A DNA stretch of 62,710 bases from Clostridium homopropionicum DSM 5847 (GTDB taxonomy: Bacteria; Bacillota; Clostridia; Clostridiales; Clostridiaceae), in the NCBI RefSeq assembly GCF_001263795.1, contig NZ_LHUR01000015.1:1-62710 (forward strand). The letters are read 5' to 3'. Below the pieces are notes generated by a model. The model made no database searches. It saw only the letters and a list, made by a program, of their open reading frames with translations, and was not told the DNA's origin. This document shows positions 26,597-36,110 of this stretch, piece after piece (the first letter of the stretch is position 1; each line of letters begins with the position of its first letter). A program made the position numbers and the translations under genes.

Positions 26597-27566
26597 TACT
26601 TATCTCCCCCTCTTCATTATATAAAAAGCATCTAACTTCTCTATCTCCAACTTTGACTAACTGCGGTTTCTCTTTTCTGCATCTGTCAAAGCATTTTACA
26701 CATCTTGTACTAAATGCACAACCTTCAGGCAAATCTAATGGATTTGGAACAACTCCATCTATCATAAATAGTCTATTCTTTTCATCATCAATTTTAGGTA
26801 TAGACATCAAAAGTCCTTCAGTATAAGGATGAAGAGGCTTTGCAAACAGTTCATTTACTGAGCTTTTTTCTACCGCTTCACCGCAATACATTACTACAAC
26901 CTTATCGGCAGTTTCAGCAACTACCCCTAAATCATGAGTTATAAGTAATATGGATGTACCAAATTTATCTTTTAAATTTAACATCAAATCTAAAATTTGT
27001 GCTTGAATAGTTACATCCAAAGCAGTTGTTGGTTCATCAGCAATTAATAGCTTTGGACTGCAGGCAAGTGCCATGGCAATCATAATACGCTGTCTCATAC
27101 CACCACTCATTTGATGAGGATATTCTTTTACCCTTTTTTCCGGTGAAGGTATACCTACTAATTCTAATAGCTTTACAGCCTCTTGAGCTGCATCCTTTTT
27201 TGATAAATTTTTGTGTCTTATTAAAGTTTCACAAAGCTGTTTTTCAATTGTATATACAGGATTTAAAGAAGTCATTGGCTCTTGGAATATCATTGAAATC
27301 TTATTTCCTCTGATATTTTGCATCTCTTTTTTGCTCTTCTTTAATAAATCCTCACCTTCAAATATAATTTCTCCTCCAGTAATTTCTCCTGGTCTATCAA
27401 TTAATCTCATTATGGAAAGGGAGGTAACGCTTTTTCCGCTTCCTGATTCACCTACTATAGCAACGACTTCACCTTCTTCAACTGAGAAGCTTACCCCGTT
27501 TACTGCATTTACCACGCCATTTTTTGTTTTAAATTGTGTCTTAAGATTCTTAACATCTAATAGCAT
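26589..27566 (-). CDS. peptide ABC transporter ATP-binding protein (OppD/DppD type)
   Basis: 325 residues: Walker [10 protein letters not shown], signature [15 protein letters not shown], Walker [13 protein letters not shown]-loop LITHDLG, and the Cys motif [17 protein letters not shown] at the C-terminus. Second ATPase subunit of the transporter, 11 nt after the permease gene. Confidence 0.93.
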   Translation of the reverse strand: MLLDVKNLKTQFKTKNGVVNAVNGVSFSVEEGEVVAIVGESGSGKSVTSLSIMRLIDRPGEITGGEIIFEGEDLLKKSKKEMQNIRGNKISMIFQEPMTSLNPVYTIEKQLCETLIRHKNLSKKDAAQEAVKLLELVGIPSPEKRVKEYPHQMSGGMRQRIMIAMALACSPKLLIADEPTTALDVTIQAQILDLMLNLKDKFGTSILLITHDLGVVAETADKVVVMYCGEAVEKSSVNELFAKPLHPYTEGLLMSIPKIDDEKNRLFMIDGVVPNPLDLPEGCAFSTRCVKCFDRCRKEKPQLVKVGDREVRCFLYNEEGEISNE

Positions 27567-27577
27567 TATAATCCCCC

Positions 27578-28474
27578 CTAGTTACGAAGTTTTGGATCAA
27601 GAGCATCTCTAAGCCCATCACCAAATAAGTTAAAAGCAAGCACTGTAATTGTTATAGCTATTCCTGGGAATAGAACTATATGAGGGGCGTTGAAAAAATA
27701 AGTTCTTCCTGATCCTAGCATACTTCCCCACTCTGCAGCTGGCGGTTGAACACCAAGTCCTAAGAAACCTAGAGCAGCTGTATCTAGGATAGCTGAGGAG
27801 ATTCCGAGGGTAGCACGTACAACAATAGGTGAAATAACATTAGGTAAAATGTGCTTGAAAATTATAGCAGAATCTCTATTACCTATTACTCTAGCAGCTT
27901 GAACATATTCACTTTCCTTTATTGAAAGAATTGAACTTCTTACTATTCTAGCGTACTCAGGTATTGTTACTATACTTATAGCAATAATAGCTTTGTCAAT
28001 ACCACGTCCTAGAGCTGTCATAAAAGCAATTGCAAGTAGTAAAGAAGGGAAAGCTAGAATCATATCCATAATTCTCATTATGATCATGTCTACTCTTTTG
28101 CCATAATATCCTGCGATAGAACCTAGTATTATTCCTATAGTTAAAGCAAAGGTAACAGAAGTGACTCCAACTCTTAAGGAAATACTTGTACCATCAATAA
28201 TTCTACTTAAAATATCTCTTCCTTGCTCATCAGTACCAAGCAAGTGTGCTGATGATGGTGCTTGTAAACTCTCAGATAATTGTCCTACATTAGGGTCAAA
28301 AGGCTCTATAAATTTTCCTATCAACGCTATAATAACGAGAAATATTATTATAATCATCCCTACTAAGGCTGCCCTATTTTTTATTAGCATTCCAAACATT
28401 TCTTTAAATTGTGAGGCTTTTTCACTGCTTTTATCAAGCTTAGCCATTTTCATTTCACTAGTGTTTTTTTCCAT
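27578..28474 (-). CDS. peptide ABC transporter permease (OppC/DppC type)
   Basis: 298 residues, six transmembrane helices, with the N-terminal OppC segment (LIKNRAALVGMIIIIFLV), LGTDEQGRDILSRI typical of DppC/OppC, and the EAA loop EYVQAARVIGNRDS contacting the ATPases. Second permease in the operon, 14 nt after its partner. Confidence 0.93.
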   Translation of the reverse strand: MEKNTSEMKMAKLDKSSEKASQFKEMFGMLIKNRAALVGMIIIIFLVIIALIGKFIEPFDPNVGQLSESLQAPSSAHLLGTDEQGRDILSRIIDGTSISLRVGVTSVTFALTIGIILGSIAGYYGKRVDMIIMRIMDMILAFPSLLLAIAFMTALGRGIDKAIIAISIVTIPEYARIVRSSILSIKESEYVQAARVIGNRDSAIIFKHILPNVISPIVVRATLGISSAILDTAALGFLGLGVQPPAAEWGSMLGSGRTYFFNAPHIVLFPGIAITITVLAFNLFGDGLRDALDPKLRN

Positions 28475-28488
28475 ATGTAAAAGCCCCC

Positions 28489-29493
28489 TTAAGAATATTT
28501 TATTCTTGGGTCTAATTGTGAATATAGCAAGTCCACAAGCAGATTAACCAAAACGAATATTACTGCAAGCATCATAACAGCTCCTTGAACTACAGGATAG
28601 TCAGATTTCAAAATTGATTCTATAGTATAGCTTCCTACTCCTGGCCAAGCAAAAACTGTTTCTGTTAAAACAGCTCCACCAAGAAGAGAACCAAGTTGAA
28701 GTCCAATTACTGTAATTATAGGAATTAAAGCATTTCTAAGTGCATGTCCTAAAATAATTACATTTTCAAATACGCCCTTAGCTCTTGCTGTACGTATGTA
28801 GTCTTGTCTTATAACTTCTAACATAGTAGATCTAGTCATTCTAGCTATAATAGCAGTAGAATATGAAGCTAGAGCCACAGCTGGTAAAATAATGTGGCTT
28901 AAGGAGCTCTTAAATGCTTCCATATTTCCAGTTACTAAGCTATCTAGTAAGTATAAGCCAGTTATATGAGCAGGTTCCATTCCAATTTGAATTCTTCCTG
29001 CTGGCGGTAATAATCCCATGTTTACTGAGAAAAGTACTATTAACATTAATCCAAGCCAAAATATAGGCATTGATACACCAAGAAGGGATAATACCATGCT
29101 TATGTAATCAATTATGCTGTTTTGTTTAACAGCTGAAATAACCCCCACTGTAATACCAACTATAGATGCTAATATTATAGAAACTATTGCAAGTTCTACT
29201 GTTGCCGGAAATCTTGAAAGAAGTTCCTGTGTTACAGAGGTTTTAGTTATAAGAGAATTTCCTAAATTTCCATGTAAAATTCCCTTTAAAAAATCAATAT
29301 ATTGCATATAAAGAGGTTGATTTAATCCAAGCTCTTCACGCAGATTAGCTATTTGTTCTGTTGTTGCATGTTGTCCTAAAATTATACTTGTTGGATCAGA
29401 GGCAAATACACGCATTACTATAAAAACTATTACTGATACTCCAAATAGAACAGGTAAAAGCATTATTAGCCTCTTAATTGTATATTTAAACAT
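28489..29493 (-). CDS. peptide ABC transporter permease (OppB/DppB type)
   Basis: 334 residues, six transmembrane helices. Starts MFKYTIKRLIMLLPVLFGVS, the usual DppB opening; has LGLNQPLYMQYIDFL and the EAA loop RQDYIRTARAKGV. It lies after the binding-protein gene, separated by a hairpin. Confidence 0.93.
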   Translation of the reverse strand: MFKYTIKRLIMLLPVLFGVSVIVFIVMRVFASDPTSIILGQHATTEQIANLREELGLNQPLYMQYIDFLKGILHGNLGNSLITKTSVTQELLSRFPATVELAIVSIILASIVGITVGVISAVKQNSIIDYISMVLSLLGVSMPIFWLGLMLIVLFSVNMGLLPPAGRIQIGMEPAHITGLYLLDSLVTGNMEAFKSSLSHIILPAVALASYSTAIIARMTRSTMLEVIRQDYIRTARAKGVFENVIILGHALRNALIPIITVIGLQLGSLLGGAVLTETVFAWPGVGSYTIESILKSDYPVVQGAVMMLAVIFVLVNLLVDLLYSQLDPRIKYS

Positions 29494-29517
29494 TTGTGTG
29501 ACCTCCTACCTTTAAAC

Positions 29518-29556
29518 AAAGAAAATGGAAATCCCAAAGGGGTTCCCATTTCTTTA
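29518..29556 (-). terminator. intra-operon hairpin after the binding-protein gene
   Basis: AAAGAAATGGGAACC pairs imperfectly with a complementary arm ending in CATTTTCTTT. It lies between the binding protein and permease genes, where a partial terminator or RNA stabiliser often gives excess binding protein. Confidence 0.6.
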
Positions 29557-29571
29557 TTTTCTAATTACAGA

Positions 29572-31137
29572 CTATTGCTTATCTACTCCATTGAAGAATA
29601 TAACTCCTGTTGGATGATACTTAAAGCCTGTTACCTTCTTAGAATAAGCAGCCATGCTCTTAGCATTAGAAATTGGAAGCCATGGTGCTTCTTTTGTTGC
29701 TATTGTTTGAATGTCTTGGTACATTTTGTCTCTTTCTGCTCCGTTTGGTGTTCCTCTTGCAGCTTTTAATAGCTTGTCAACTTCAGCATTCTTGAATTTT
29801 GCTACGTTTAAGCTTGATGCAATTTCATTTGAGTCAAGTAATGATAAGAAGTTATCAGGATCACCATTATCTCCTGTCCATCCGTAGAATAATATGTCTC
29901 CTTCACCTTGTTGAGTTTTCTTCTTGTATTCTGTCCATGTATAAACATTTATTTTAGATTTAATACCAACTTTTAATAAGTAACCTTGGATAGATTCAGC
30001 TAGTTTTTGTCCTGCTGGATTATATGGTCTTGGGTTAGAGTAAACTATCATATTTATTTCTAAGTTTTCTTTTCCTAATTCCTTTAACATAGCCTTAGCT
30101 TTTTCTGGATTGTATTCATAAGGAGTTACCTTATCATTATATCCTGGAATAAAGCTTGGCATATAGCTGTTTGCAACTTTTGCATAGCCTTGATATAAGA
30201 ATTTAACTAATTCTTCTCTATTAATAGCATGGCTTATTGCCTCTCTAAGTTTAGCATCATTGAATGGAGCTCTTGATGTATTAAATGCCATATAGTTGAT
30301 GTTCATTCCTTCATCTTCTGCCATTACTGCTCCAGCTTTTTCGATTTCTGCTACGTTGTTAGAATCTACACCATCAATTATATCTACTGCTCCTGTAATA
30401 AGTTGTGTCGCTCTTACAGAGTTTTCCTTTGTAAATTGGAATATAAGCTTACCAACTTTTGCTTTTTCTCCCCAATAGTCGTCGTTTCTTTCAAGTTGTA
30501 TTGATTGTCCTTTATCCCATTTTACAAATTTGAAAGGACCTGTTCCTACTGGATTTTCTATAAATTTGTCACCATATTTTTGTACAGCTGCAGGACTTAC
30601 AATTGGAGCTGCAAGCGCCATTGCAAGGTTAGATAAGAATGGAGTATATGCTTCCTTTAAAAGTATTTTAACTGTATAAGTATCTACTACTACAACTTTA
30701 TCAACTGGTCCATAAGTAAAAGATGCATAAGGCATATCATCTGTTCTCTTTGGCGGAAGCTGTCTTTCTATACTGAACTTAACTGCTTCAGCATTGAAAT
30801 CAGTTCCATCATGGAATTTTACTCCTTGACGTAGTTTAAAGGTATATTCCTTTCCATCAGGACTTATTGTCCATTCTGTTGCTAGGCCTGGTTCTAATTC
30901 TGTGGAATCCTTTTTGTACTTTAGTAGCCCGTCATAAACGTTTACAATTACTTTTGCTGATTCACCATCATCTACAAAAGCTGGGTCTAATCCTCTTGGA
31001 TCTGCTCCTTGTGCAAATACTAAAGTTTTTGCTTTACTTGCATCTGCAGTATTAGTCCCCTTGCCGCCGCAACCTGAGAGCAGCATAGAAGCCGATACAG
31101 CCAGTACAAGCACTGTTGCTAATATCTTCCTTTTCAT
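29572..31137 (-). CDS. peptide ABC transporter substrate-binding lipoprotein (DppA/OppA family)
   Basis: 521 residues. Lipoprotein signal peptide MKRKILATVLVLAVSASMLLSGCGG with lipobox LLSGC; then an SBP family 5 fold (AEAVKFSIERQL, NPVGTGPFKFVKW, AISHAINREELVKFLYQGYA). The DppA-like length and KFHDGTDFNAE segment point to short peptides. First gene of the operon (binding protein, B, C, D, F). Confidence 0.93.
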   Translation of the reverse strand: MKRKILATVLVLAVSASMLLSGCGGKGTNTADASKAKTLVFAQGADPRGLDPAFVDDGESAKVIVNVYDGLLKYKKDSTELEPGLATEWTISPDGKEYTFKLRQGVKFHDGTDFNAEAVKFSIERQLPPKRTDDMPYASFTYGPVDKVVVVDTYTVKILLKEAYTPFLSNLAMALAAPIVSPAAVQKYGDKFIENPVGTGPFKFVKWDKGQSIQLERNDDYWGEKAKVGKLIFQFTKENSVRATQLITGAVDIIDGVDSNNVAEIEKAGAVMAEDEGMNINYMAFNTSRAPFNDAKLREAISHAINREELVKFLYQGYAKVANSYMPSFIPGYNDKVTPYEYNPEKAKAMLKELGKENLEINMIVYSNPRPYNPAGQKLAESIQGYLLKVGIKSKINVYTWTEYKKKTQQGEGDILFYGWTGDNGDPDNFLSLLDSNEIASSLNVAKFKNAEVDKLLKAARGTPNGAERDKMYQDIQTIATKEAPWLPISNAKSMAAYSKKVTGFKYHPTGVIFFNGVDKQ

Positions 31138-31394
31138 AATTTTTTTCCCCCTTTTTTAATAAAAAAATTATAAATTTACTATAAAATTATACCACTGTAT
31201 TGATATTATTGCAATTTTCATTTTAAATTTATTCATTTTTATTAATATTATGTGTATTGTATGTAAATTAATCCACATAAATCCTATTTTGTATTTATAT
31301 CTTTTATTTAAGAAAAACTTTACTTAATAAATTTATTTAATTTCCTAATACTATTAATGTAGTTTTTATTAAAATATTTTAAGGAGGTTTACTA
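31138..31394. other. divergent AT-rich promoter region
   Basis: 257 nt between the leftward peptide operon and the rightward CAP lipoprotein gene. Very A+T-rich; no dyad, riboswitch-like fold or clear sigma-54 promoter was seen. Both genes have GGGGG- or AAGGAGG-type ribosome sites. Confidence 0.5.
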
Positions 31395-32231
31395 ATGAAA
31401 AAAAGACTTTTAGTTTTAGCTTTAGTTATACTATCAATTTTCTCTATTGCTTGCACTAGAAACCAAACTGCTAGAAGACAAAATCAAAATAGAACTGCCC
31501 AAAAGCAAGCAATTGGTGGAGTTGAATCTTCAGTTTTCCAATTAGGAGATATTGATAAAATAAAGATTACTTCTGATGTTAGTAATATTAGGACTGGCGT
31601 TTCTCCTGACTCTCCAGTTTTACAAACAACAAACAAGAACAATACTCATGATGTTTTAAGTAAAGTAGGAGATTGGTATGCTGTAAAGCTTCCAGATAAT
31701 AAAATCGGATTTGTTCCTAGTGGAGATTGTAAGGCAATTGTTTCAGATGATAAAAAGCCTGCAATGCCTCCATCAGCTGCTGGAACAACACCTCAAGCAC
31801 CAAATGCCCCTAAGACTCCAAGTGCAAATAATACCTATGCAGCAACTTCTGAAGAGCAACAAATGCTAAAGCTTATTAATGAAGCTCGTGCTCAAAATAA
31901 TGTTCAACCATTAAAGCTTGACACTGAGGTTTCTAATTGTGCTAGAGTAAAGGCACAGGACATGATTGATAATAATTATTTCAGTCACAACTCCCCAAAA
32001 TACGGAAGTCCTTTTGACATGATGAAATCTTTTGGTATTAATTATGTAGCAGCTGGCGAAAACATTGCTGGAAATCAAAATGTAGCTAATGCTCATAATT
32101 CATTAATGAATTCTCCTGGACACAGAAGAAACATATTAAATCCTGATTTCACCCATATTGGTCTTGGAATAAAAAAGGGTGGACCTTATGGAAATATGTT
32201 TTGTCAAATGTTTATCAGTAAACCACAATAA
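31395..32231 (+). CDS. SH3-CAP domain lipoprotein (YkwD-like)
   Basis: 278 residues. Lipoprotein signal with lipobox SIAC, an SH3-like region (about 50-115; SDVSNIRTGVSPDSPVLQ), a Pro/Ala linker, and a CAP/SCP domain with MLKLINEARAQNNVQPL, YFSHNSPKYGSP, AAGENIAG and NSPGHRRNILNPDFTHIGLG. Secreted, cell-surface attached. Bacterial CAP proteins of this type are common in spore-formers; a wall-associated role is likely but the activity is unknown. Confidence 0.88.
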   Translation: MKKRLLVLALVILSIFSIACTRNQTARRQNQNRTAQKQAIGGVESSVFQLGDIDKIKITSDVSNIRTGVSPDSPVLQTTNKNNTHDVLSKVGDWYAVKLPDNKIGFVPSGDCKAIVSDDKKPAMPPSAAGTTPQAPNAPKTPSANNTYAATSEEQQMLKLINEARAQNNVQPLKLDTEVSNCARVKAQDMIDNNYFSHNSPKYGSPFDMMKSFGINYVAAGENIAGNQNVANAHNSLMNSPGHRRNILNPDFTHIGLGIKKGGPYGNMFCQMFISKPQ

Positions 32232-32235
32232 ATAA

Positions 32236-32310
32236 TCGCTAGTCACTAGTTTCTATTCTCTATGGATTTACATATAAACCTAGAGATTAGCTATTAGCGA
32301 TTAGCGACTA
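32236..32310. repeat. inverted array of heptamers (TTAGCGA type)
   Basis: The left arm 32236-32265 reads TCGCTAG, TCACTAG, TTTCTAT, TCTCTAT, GG. The right arm 32279-32307 reads CC, TAGAGAT plus TAGCTAT, TAGCGAT, TAGCGA, that is CTAGAGA, TTAGCTA, TTAGCGA, TTAGCGA by phase. The arms pair imperfectly around a 13-nt centre. Same architecture as the CCAGTAA-type elements at 38080 and 58911 but a different heptamer. Confidence 0.75.
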
Positions 32311-32345
32311 AAAAGAGTGTATCCAAAAGATACACTCTTTAAATT
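32309..32345. terminator. bidirectional terminator between CAP lipoprotein and liv operon
   Basis: AAAGAGTGTATC and GATACACTCTTT pair over 12 bp with a 5-nt loop, flanked by A- and T-rich tracts on both sides of convergent genes. Confidence 0.85.
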
Positions 32346-32352
32346 TAAACTA

Positions 32353-33609
32353 TTATTTTGTGAATTCTTGGAATTCAGTTACACTCTTCCAAGACCAAAC
32401 TTTTGCACCCTTAGCATCAGTTTTGCCAGTGTCGTAAGCTTGTGCAACTGACATGTTAGTAGCACCGTTTCTTTCACCATTTGGATAAGCTATCTTGTTT
32501 AAGATACCTTCTGTGTAGTTAAGTTTGCCCATAGCAGCTATATATCCTTCCCAAGTAAGTCCATCGTAGCTATTGTTGTTGTCTTTAAGAGCTAATTCAA
32601 GTCCTTTTGTAAATGTTTCTGCAGCTATCCATCCAGACATTGCATAAGCATTTACAGTAGCCTCTGGGAAGTGTTTCTTTGTAACATCAGCAAATGTTTT
32701 AGTAGCTGGTCTTGTAGTATCAACCCATGATAAACCGTGTAGGTTTTTAATTGCATTTGGAGCAGCTTTAGCGTTTGCATTAACAAAGCTGTCAGATACG
32801 TTTGAATAAGTAGTAAGCATTGGAACATTTAAACCTGCTTTTTCAACTTCTTTTAATATAACTGAAAGTTCTCCACTTAATGCATAAGCTATGACTAAAT
32901 CAGCACCTGATTCTTTAACTTTAGCAATTTGTGCTGTAGCATCTGTAGTTCCTACATCCATTGATACCTTTTGAACAAGTATATCAGATTTTCCTAATTG
33001 TTTTAATCCATCTTCAAATCCTGCAAGTCCATCAACACCAGCGTCGTCATTTCTGTAAACAACGGCTACTTTCTTAGCTTTGAAGTAAGTGTTAGCATAC
33101 ATTGCCATTAATTTTCCTTCATAGATATAGTTAGGTTGAACTGGGAAGAAGTTTGGACCACTCTTAGTTGTTATTGCTGCTCCTGTTGCAAAGTAAACAG
33201 CAGGGATTCCAGCATCTTTGATTGTAGGAACTGCAGCTTTAACACCAGGAGTTCCGAATAATCCAACTATTGAGAATACTTTTTCATCATTTATAAGCTT
33301 TTGAACATTTGCAATAGCATTTTCTGGTTTGAACTCATCTTCTAAAACTTTTAGTTCTATTTTCTTTCCATTAACTCCGCCTTTTTCATTTAATTCTTGG
33401 AAATAAGCTTTCATTGCATCATAGTAAGGTTTTCCTATGAAAGCATAAGCTCCTTGTTGTGCTCCAGAAGAACCAACAACAACCTTGTCAGCTAATATTC
33501 CTTGTGCAGTTTCTTTTTTTGTTTTGTCTGAGCTAGCTGCTTGACTTCCGCAACCTACTACAGATAAAGCCATTGTTAATCCTAATACTAACGCTACTAC
33601 CTTTTTCAT
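32353..33609 (-). CDS. branched-chain amino acid ABC transporter substrate-binding lipoprotein (LivJ/K type)
   Basis: 418 residues with lipobox SVVGCGS and a type I periplasmic-binding fold (ADKVVVGSSGAQQGAYAFIG; VVYRNDDAGVDGLAGFEDG). Last gene of the liv operon, after LivF by 47 nt, whereas it is often first in other bacteria. The ligand could be a branched-chain amino acid, but LivJ-family proteins also bind amides, urea and aromatic acids. Confidence 0.88.
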   Translation of the reverse strand: MKKVVALVLGLTMALSVVGCGSQAASSDKTKKETAQGILADKVVVGSSGAQQGAYAFIGKPYYDAMKAYFQELNEKGGVNGKKIELKVLEDEFKPENAIANVQKLINDEKVFSIVGLFGTPGVKAAVPTIKDAGIPAVYFATGAAITTKSGPNFFPVQPNYIYEGKLMAMYANTYFKAKKVAVVYRNDDAGVDGLAGFEDGLKQLGKSDILVQKVSMDVGTTDATAQIAKVKESGADLVIAYALSGELSVILKEVEKAGLNVPMLTTYSNVSDSFVNANAKAAPNAIKNLHGLSWVDTTRPATKTFADVTKKHFPEATVNAYAMSGWIAAETFTKGLELALKDNNNSYDGLTWEGYIAAMGKLNYTEGILNKIAYPNGERNGATNMSVAQAYDTGKTDAKGAKVWSWKSVTEFQEFTK

Positions 33610-33656
33610 TAAATACCCTCCTTAAATTTTATGTAGAATATTAATATATAATTAAG

Positions 33657-34361
33657 TTAAGCTCCTAAATAAGCTTTCTTAATATTCTCATCATTTTCCA
33701 TTTGTTTAGCTGGTCCTTCGAAAAGAATTTTTCCTGTTTCTAATACATATGCGTAATCAGAAACTCCTAATGCTTGTTTTGCATTTTGTTCAACTAGTAA
33801 TATAGTTGTACCAGTTTTGTTAATTTCTTTAACAATTCTAAAAATATCCTTTACTATAAGTGGAGCAAGTCCAAGTGAAGGCTCATCTAGGATAAGAAGC
33901 TCTGGTGATGCCATTAGAGCTCTAGCGATGGCTAGCATTTGCTGTTCTCCTCCTGAAAGTGTTCCTGCATATTGCTTTTCTCTTTCCTTTAATCTTGGGA
34001 AATAGCTATATGCCAATTCTAAGTTTTCTTGAACCTTTTTAGTATCATTAATTGTAAATGCTCCTGCCATAAGGTTGTCTTTAACACTTAAAGTTGAAAA
34101 AACTTGCCTTCCTTCTGGAGATTGTACAATCCCAGCTTTAACTATATTTTCTATACTCTCGTGTGTAATATCTTTGTCCTTGTAAACTATCTTTCCTTGT
34201 GACGGTCTTAATACTCCAGATATACATTTAAGAGTTGAAGTTTTTCCTGCTCCATTTGCGCCAAGCAAGGTTACAACTTGACCCTTACCAACTTTAATAT
34301 TTAATCCCTTTAGGGCATGAACAAATCCATAGTATGCATGCAATCCTTGTATTTCTAGCAT
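33657..34361 (-). CDS. livF: branched-chain amino acid ABC transporter ATPase LivF
   Basis: 234 residues, the expected LivF length: Walker A GANGAGKTST, signature LSGGEQQMLAIARAL, Walker B LLILDEPSLGLAP. It begins on the last base of the LivG stop region (33657-34361 abuts 34361), showing tight coupling. Confidence 0.92.
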   Translation of the reverse strand: MLEIQGLHAYYGFVHALKGLNIKVGKGQVVTLLGANGAGKTSTLKCISGVLRPSQGKIVYKDKDITHESIENIVKAGIVQSPEGRQVFSTLSVKDNLMAGAFTINDTKKVQENLELAYSYFPRLKEREKQYAGTLSGGEQQMLAIARALMASPELLILDEPSLGLAPLIVKDIFRIVKEINKTGTTILLVEQNAKQALGVSDYAYVLETGKILFEGPAKQMENDENIKKAYLGA

Positions 34362-35131
34362 TATTCTTCACCTCCAAGATATGCAGCTTGTACTTCTTTA
34401 TTATTTTGAACTTCTTCTGGAGTTCCTTCAGTTATCTTTTTACCAAAGCTGATAACGCATAGTCTTTCACATATTTTCATTACTAGGGCCATATCATGCT
34501 CAACTAGTAAAACGGAAATTCCCAGTTCATCTCTTATTCTCTTGATTAACACTGCAAGAGCTTCTGTTTCTGTATGGTTCATACCTGCAGCAGGCTCGTC
34601 AAGTATTATAAGCTTAGGATCAGACATTAATGTTCTTCCAAGCTCTATAAGCTTTTGAACACCATAAGCTTGTGCTCCAGCTATTTCATTTTCAATCTTT
34701 TCAAGTCCTAAGAATTTTAAAACTTCTCTTGCTTTGTCGTGATACATTTTTTCCTTAAGTTTAGCTAGACCTAAAGCTTCCTGGAAAAAGTTTGTCTTTA
34801 TTTCATGATGAAGACCTATAAGAAGATTGTCCATAACTGACATCATCTTTACAAGTTCAACGTTTTGGAAAGTTCTAACCATTTTCTTGCTAACAACTTC
34901 GTGAACCTTTAATTTTAAAAGATCTACTTCATTTCCATCTGGGTAGAACATTACACTACCTTCATCAGGTGTATAAAATCTACTAATGCAGTTGAAAACT
35001 GTTGTTTTACCAGCACCGTTTGGACCGATTAGTCCATATATTGAATTTTGTGGAACTTCAAAATTTAAGCTGTCTACGGCTTTTAAACCACCAAAGCTAA
35101 TTGACAGATTCTGTACTTTCAGTAAGCTCAT
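34361..35131 (-). CDS. livG: branched-chain amino acid ABC transporter ATPase LivG
   Basis: 256 residues: Walker A GPNGAGKTTV, the LivG-type signature AYGVQKLIELGRTLM, Walker B LIILDEPAAGMNHTE, H-loop LVEHDM. Its start lies 35 nt inside the LivM gene, so the two are translationally coupled. Confidence 0.92.
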   Translation of the reverse strand: MSLLKVQNLSISFGGLKAVDSLNFEVPQNSIYGLIGPNGAGKTTVFNCISRFYTPDEGSVMFYPDGNEVDLLKLKVHEVVSKKMVRTFQNVELVKMMSVMDNLLIGLHHEIKTNFFQEALGLAKLKEKMYHDKAREVLKFLGLEKIENEIAGAQAYGVQKLIELGRTLMSDPKLIILDEPAAGMNHTETEALAVLIKRIRDELGISVLLVEHDMALVMKICERLCVISFGKKITEGTPEEVQNNKEVQAAYLGGEE

Positions 35132-36110
35132 TCTTTTTACCTCCGCTCTTAAAGATTTTGCCTTTTACTCTTCCAATTACGTGGATTACTCCTTCTGGAA
35201 TGAATCTAATAACTAATATTATTGCTAGACCAGTAAATATTGTGGCCGAGCTTGGTATATCTTTAAGACCAGGTATTTCTAATATAATGTGAGGCATCAA
35301 TGTGATAAATGAAGCACCGATTATGCTGCCACCAATTGATGCAAGTCCACCAATTACAACCATTCCTAAAAGGTTTATTGATAATACAATTCCCCATACA
35401 TCTGGTTGAGTATATTTAACTAAGTGCATATATATTGATCCTGCAATTCCTGAATAAAAAGCACTTATTGAGAATGCTATTAATTTATATTTTACTACGT
35501 CAATACCCATAGCTTGTGCAGCGTGAACACTGTCTCTCATGGCTATGAAAGCTCTTCCAGTTTTGGAATTATATATATTATATACAAATATACATAAAAT
35601 AACAAGTACGATTACAGCAAAGGCTAAATACTCTGGACCACCTTTTAATTTGGTACCGAAGATTACAGCAGATGGTGCTGTTTTACCAGTAAATCCACCT
35701 GTTAAAGCAGTCAATACCTTAAAGGTTTGTTGAACTGCAACACCAAAGCCTAAAGAAGCAATTGCTAAAAAGTGTCCTTCGAGTCTAAGAGCTGCAAGTC
35801 CAAGTATTAAACCTAGTATTATTGGAACAACTCCTGCTGCAAGTAACCCAACTAAGAATGGAAGCTTCAAATCTTGAGTTACAAAGGCTGACACATATGC
35901 ACCTAAGCCTATAAAGGCAGCATGTCCAAGTGATATTTGTCCTGTATATCCAAGTAAAACATTGAATCCTAATGCTGCAATTGAATAAATAACGCAGCTT
36001 GTTAACATTGTATAAGTTGAAGATTTAAGTGGTAATACATTTACAAGCAATACGAAAAGTATTCCTGTAAGTATAAATTGAATTCTTTTGTCTTGTAATA
36101 CCTTCATCAC
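35097..36110 (-). CDS. livM: branched-chain amino acid ABC transporter permease LivM
   Basis: 337 residues, about ten hydrophobic helices, with the LivM motifs GYTGQISLGHAAFIGLGAY and the EAA-like AMRDSVHAAQAMGID. It starts on the last base of the LivH stop codon. Confidence 0.92.
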   Translation of the reverse strand: MMKVLQDKRIQFILTGILFVLLVNVLPLKSSTYTMLTSCVIYSIAALGFNVLLGYTGQISLGHAAFIGLGAYVSAFVTQDLKLPFLVGLLAAGVVPIILGLILGLAALRLEGHFLAIASLGFGVAVQQTFKVLTALTGGFTGKTAPSAVIFGTKLKGGPEYLAFAVIVLVILCIFVYNIYNSKTGRAFIAMRDSVHAAQAMGIDVVKYKLIAFSISAFYSGIAGSIYMHLVKYTQPDVWGIVLSINLLGMVVIGGLASIGGSIIGASFITLMPHIILEIPGLKDIPSSATIFTGLAIILVIRFIPEGVIHVIGRVKGKIFKSGGKKNELTESTESVN

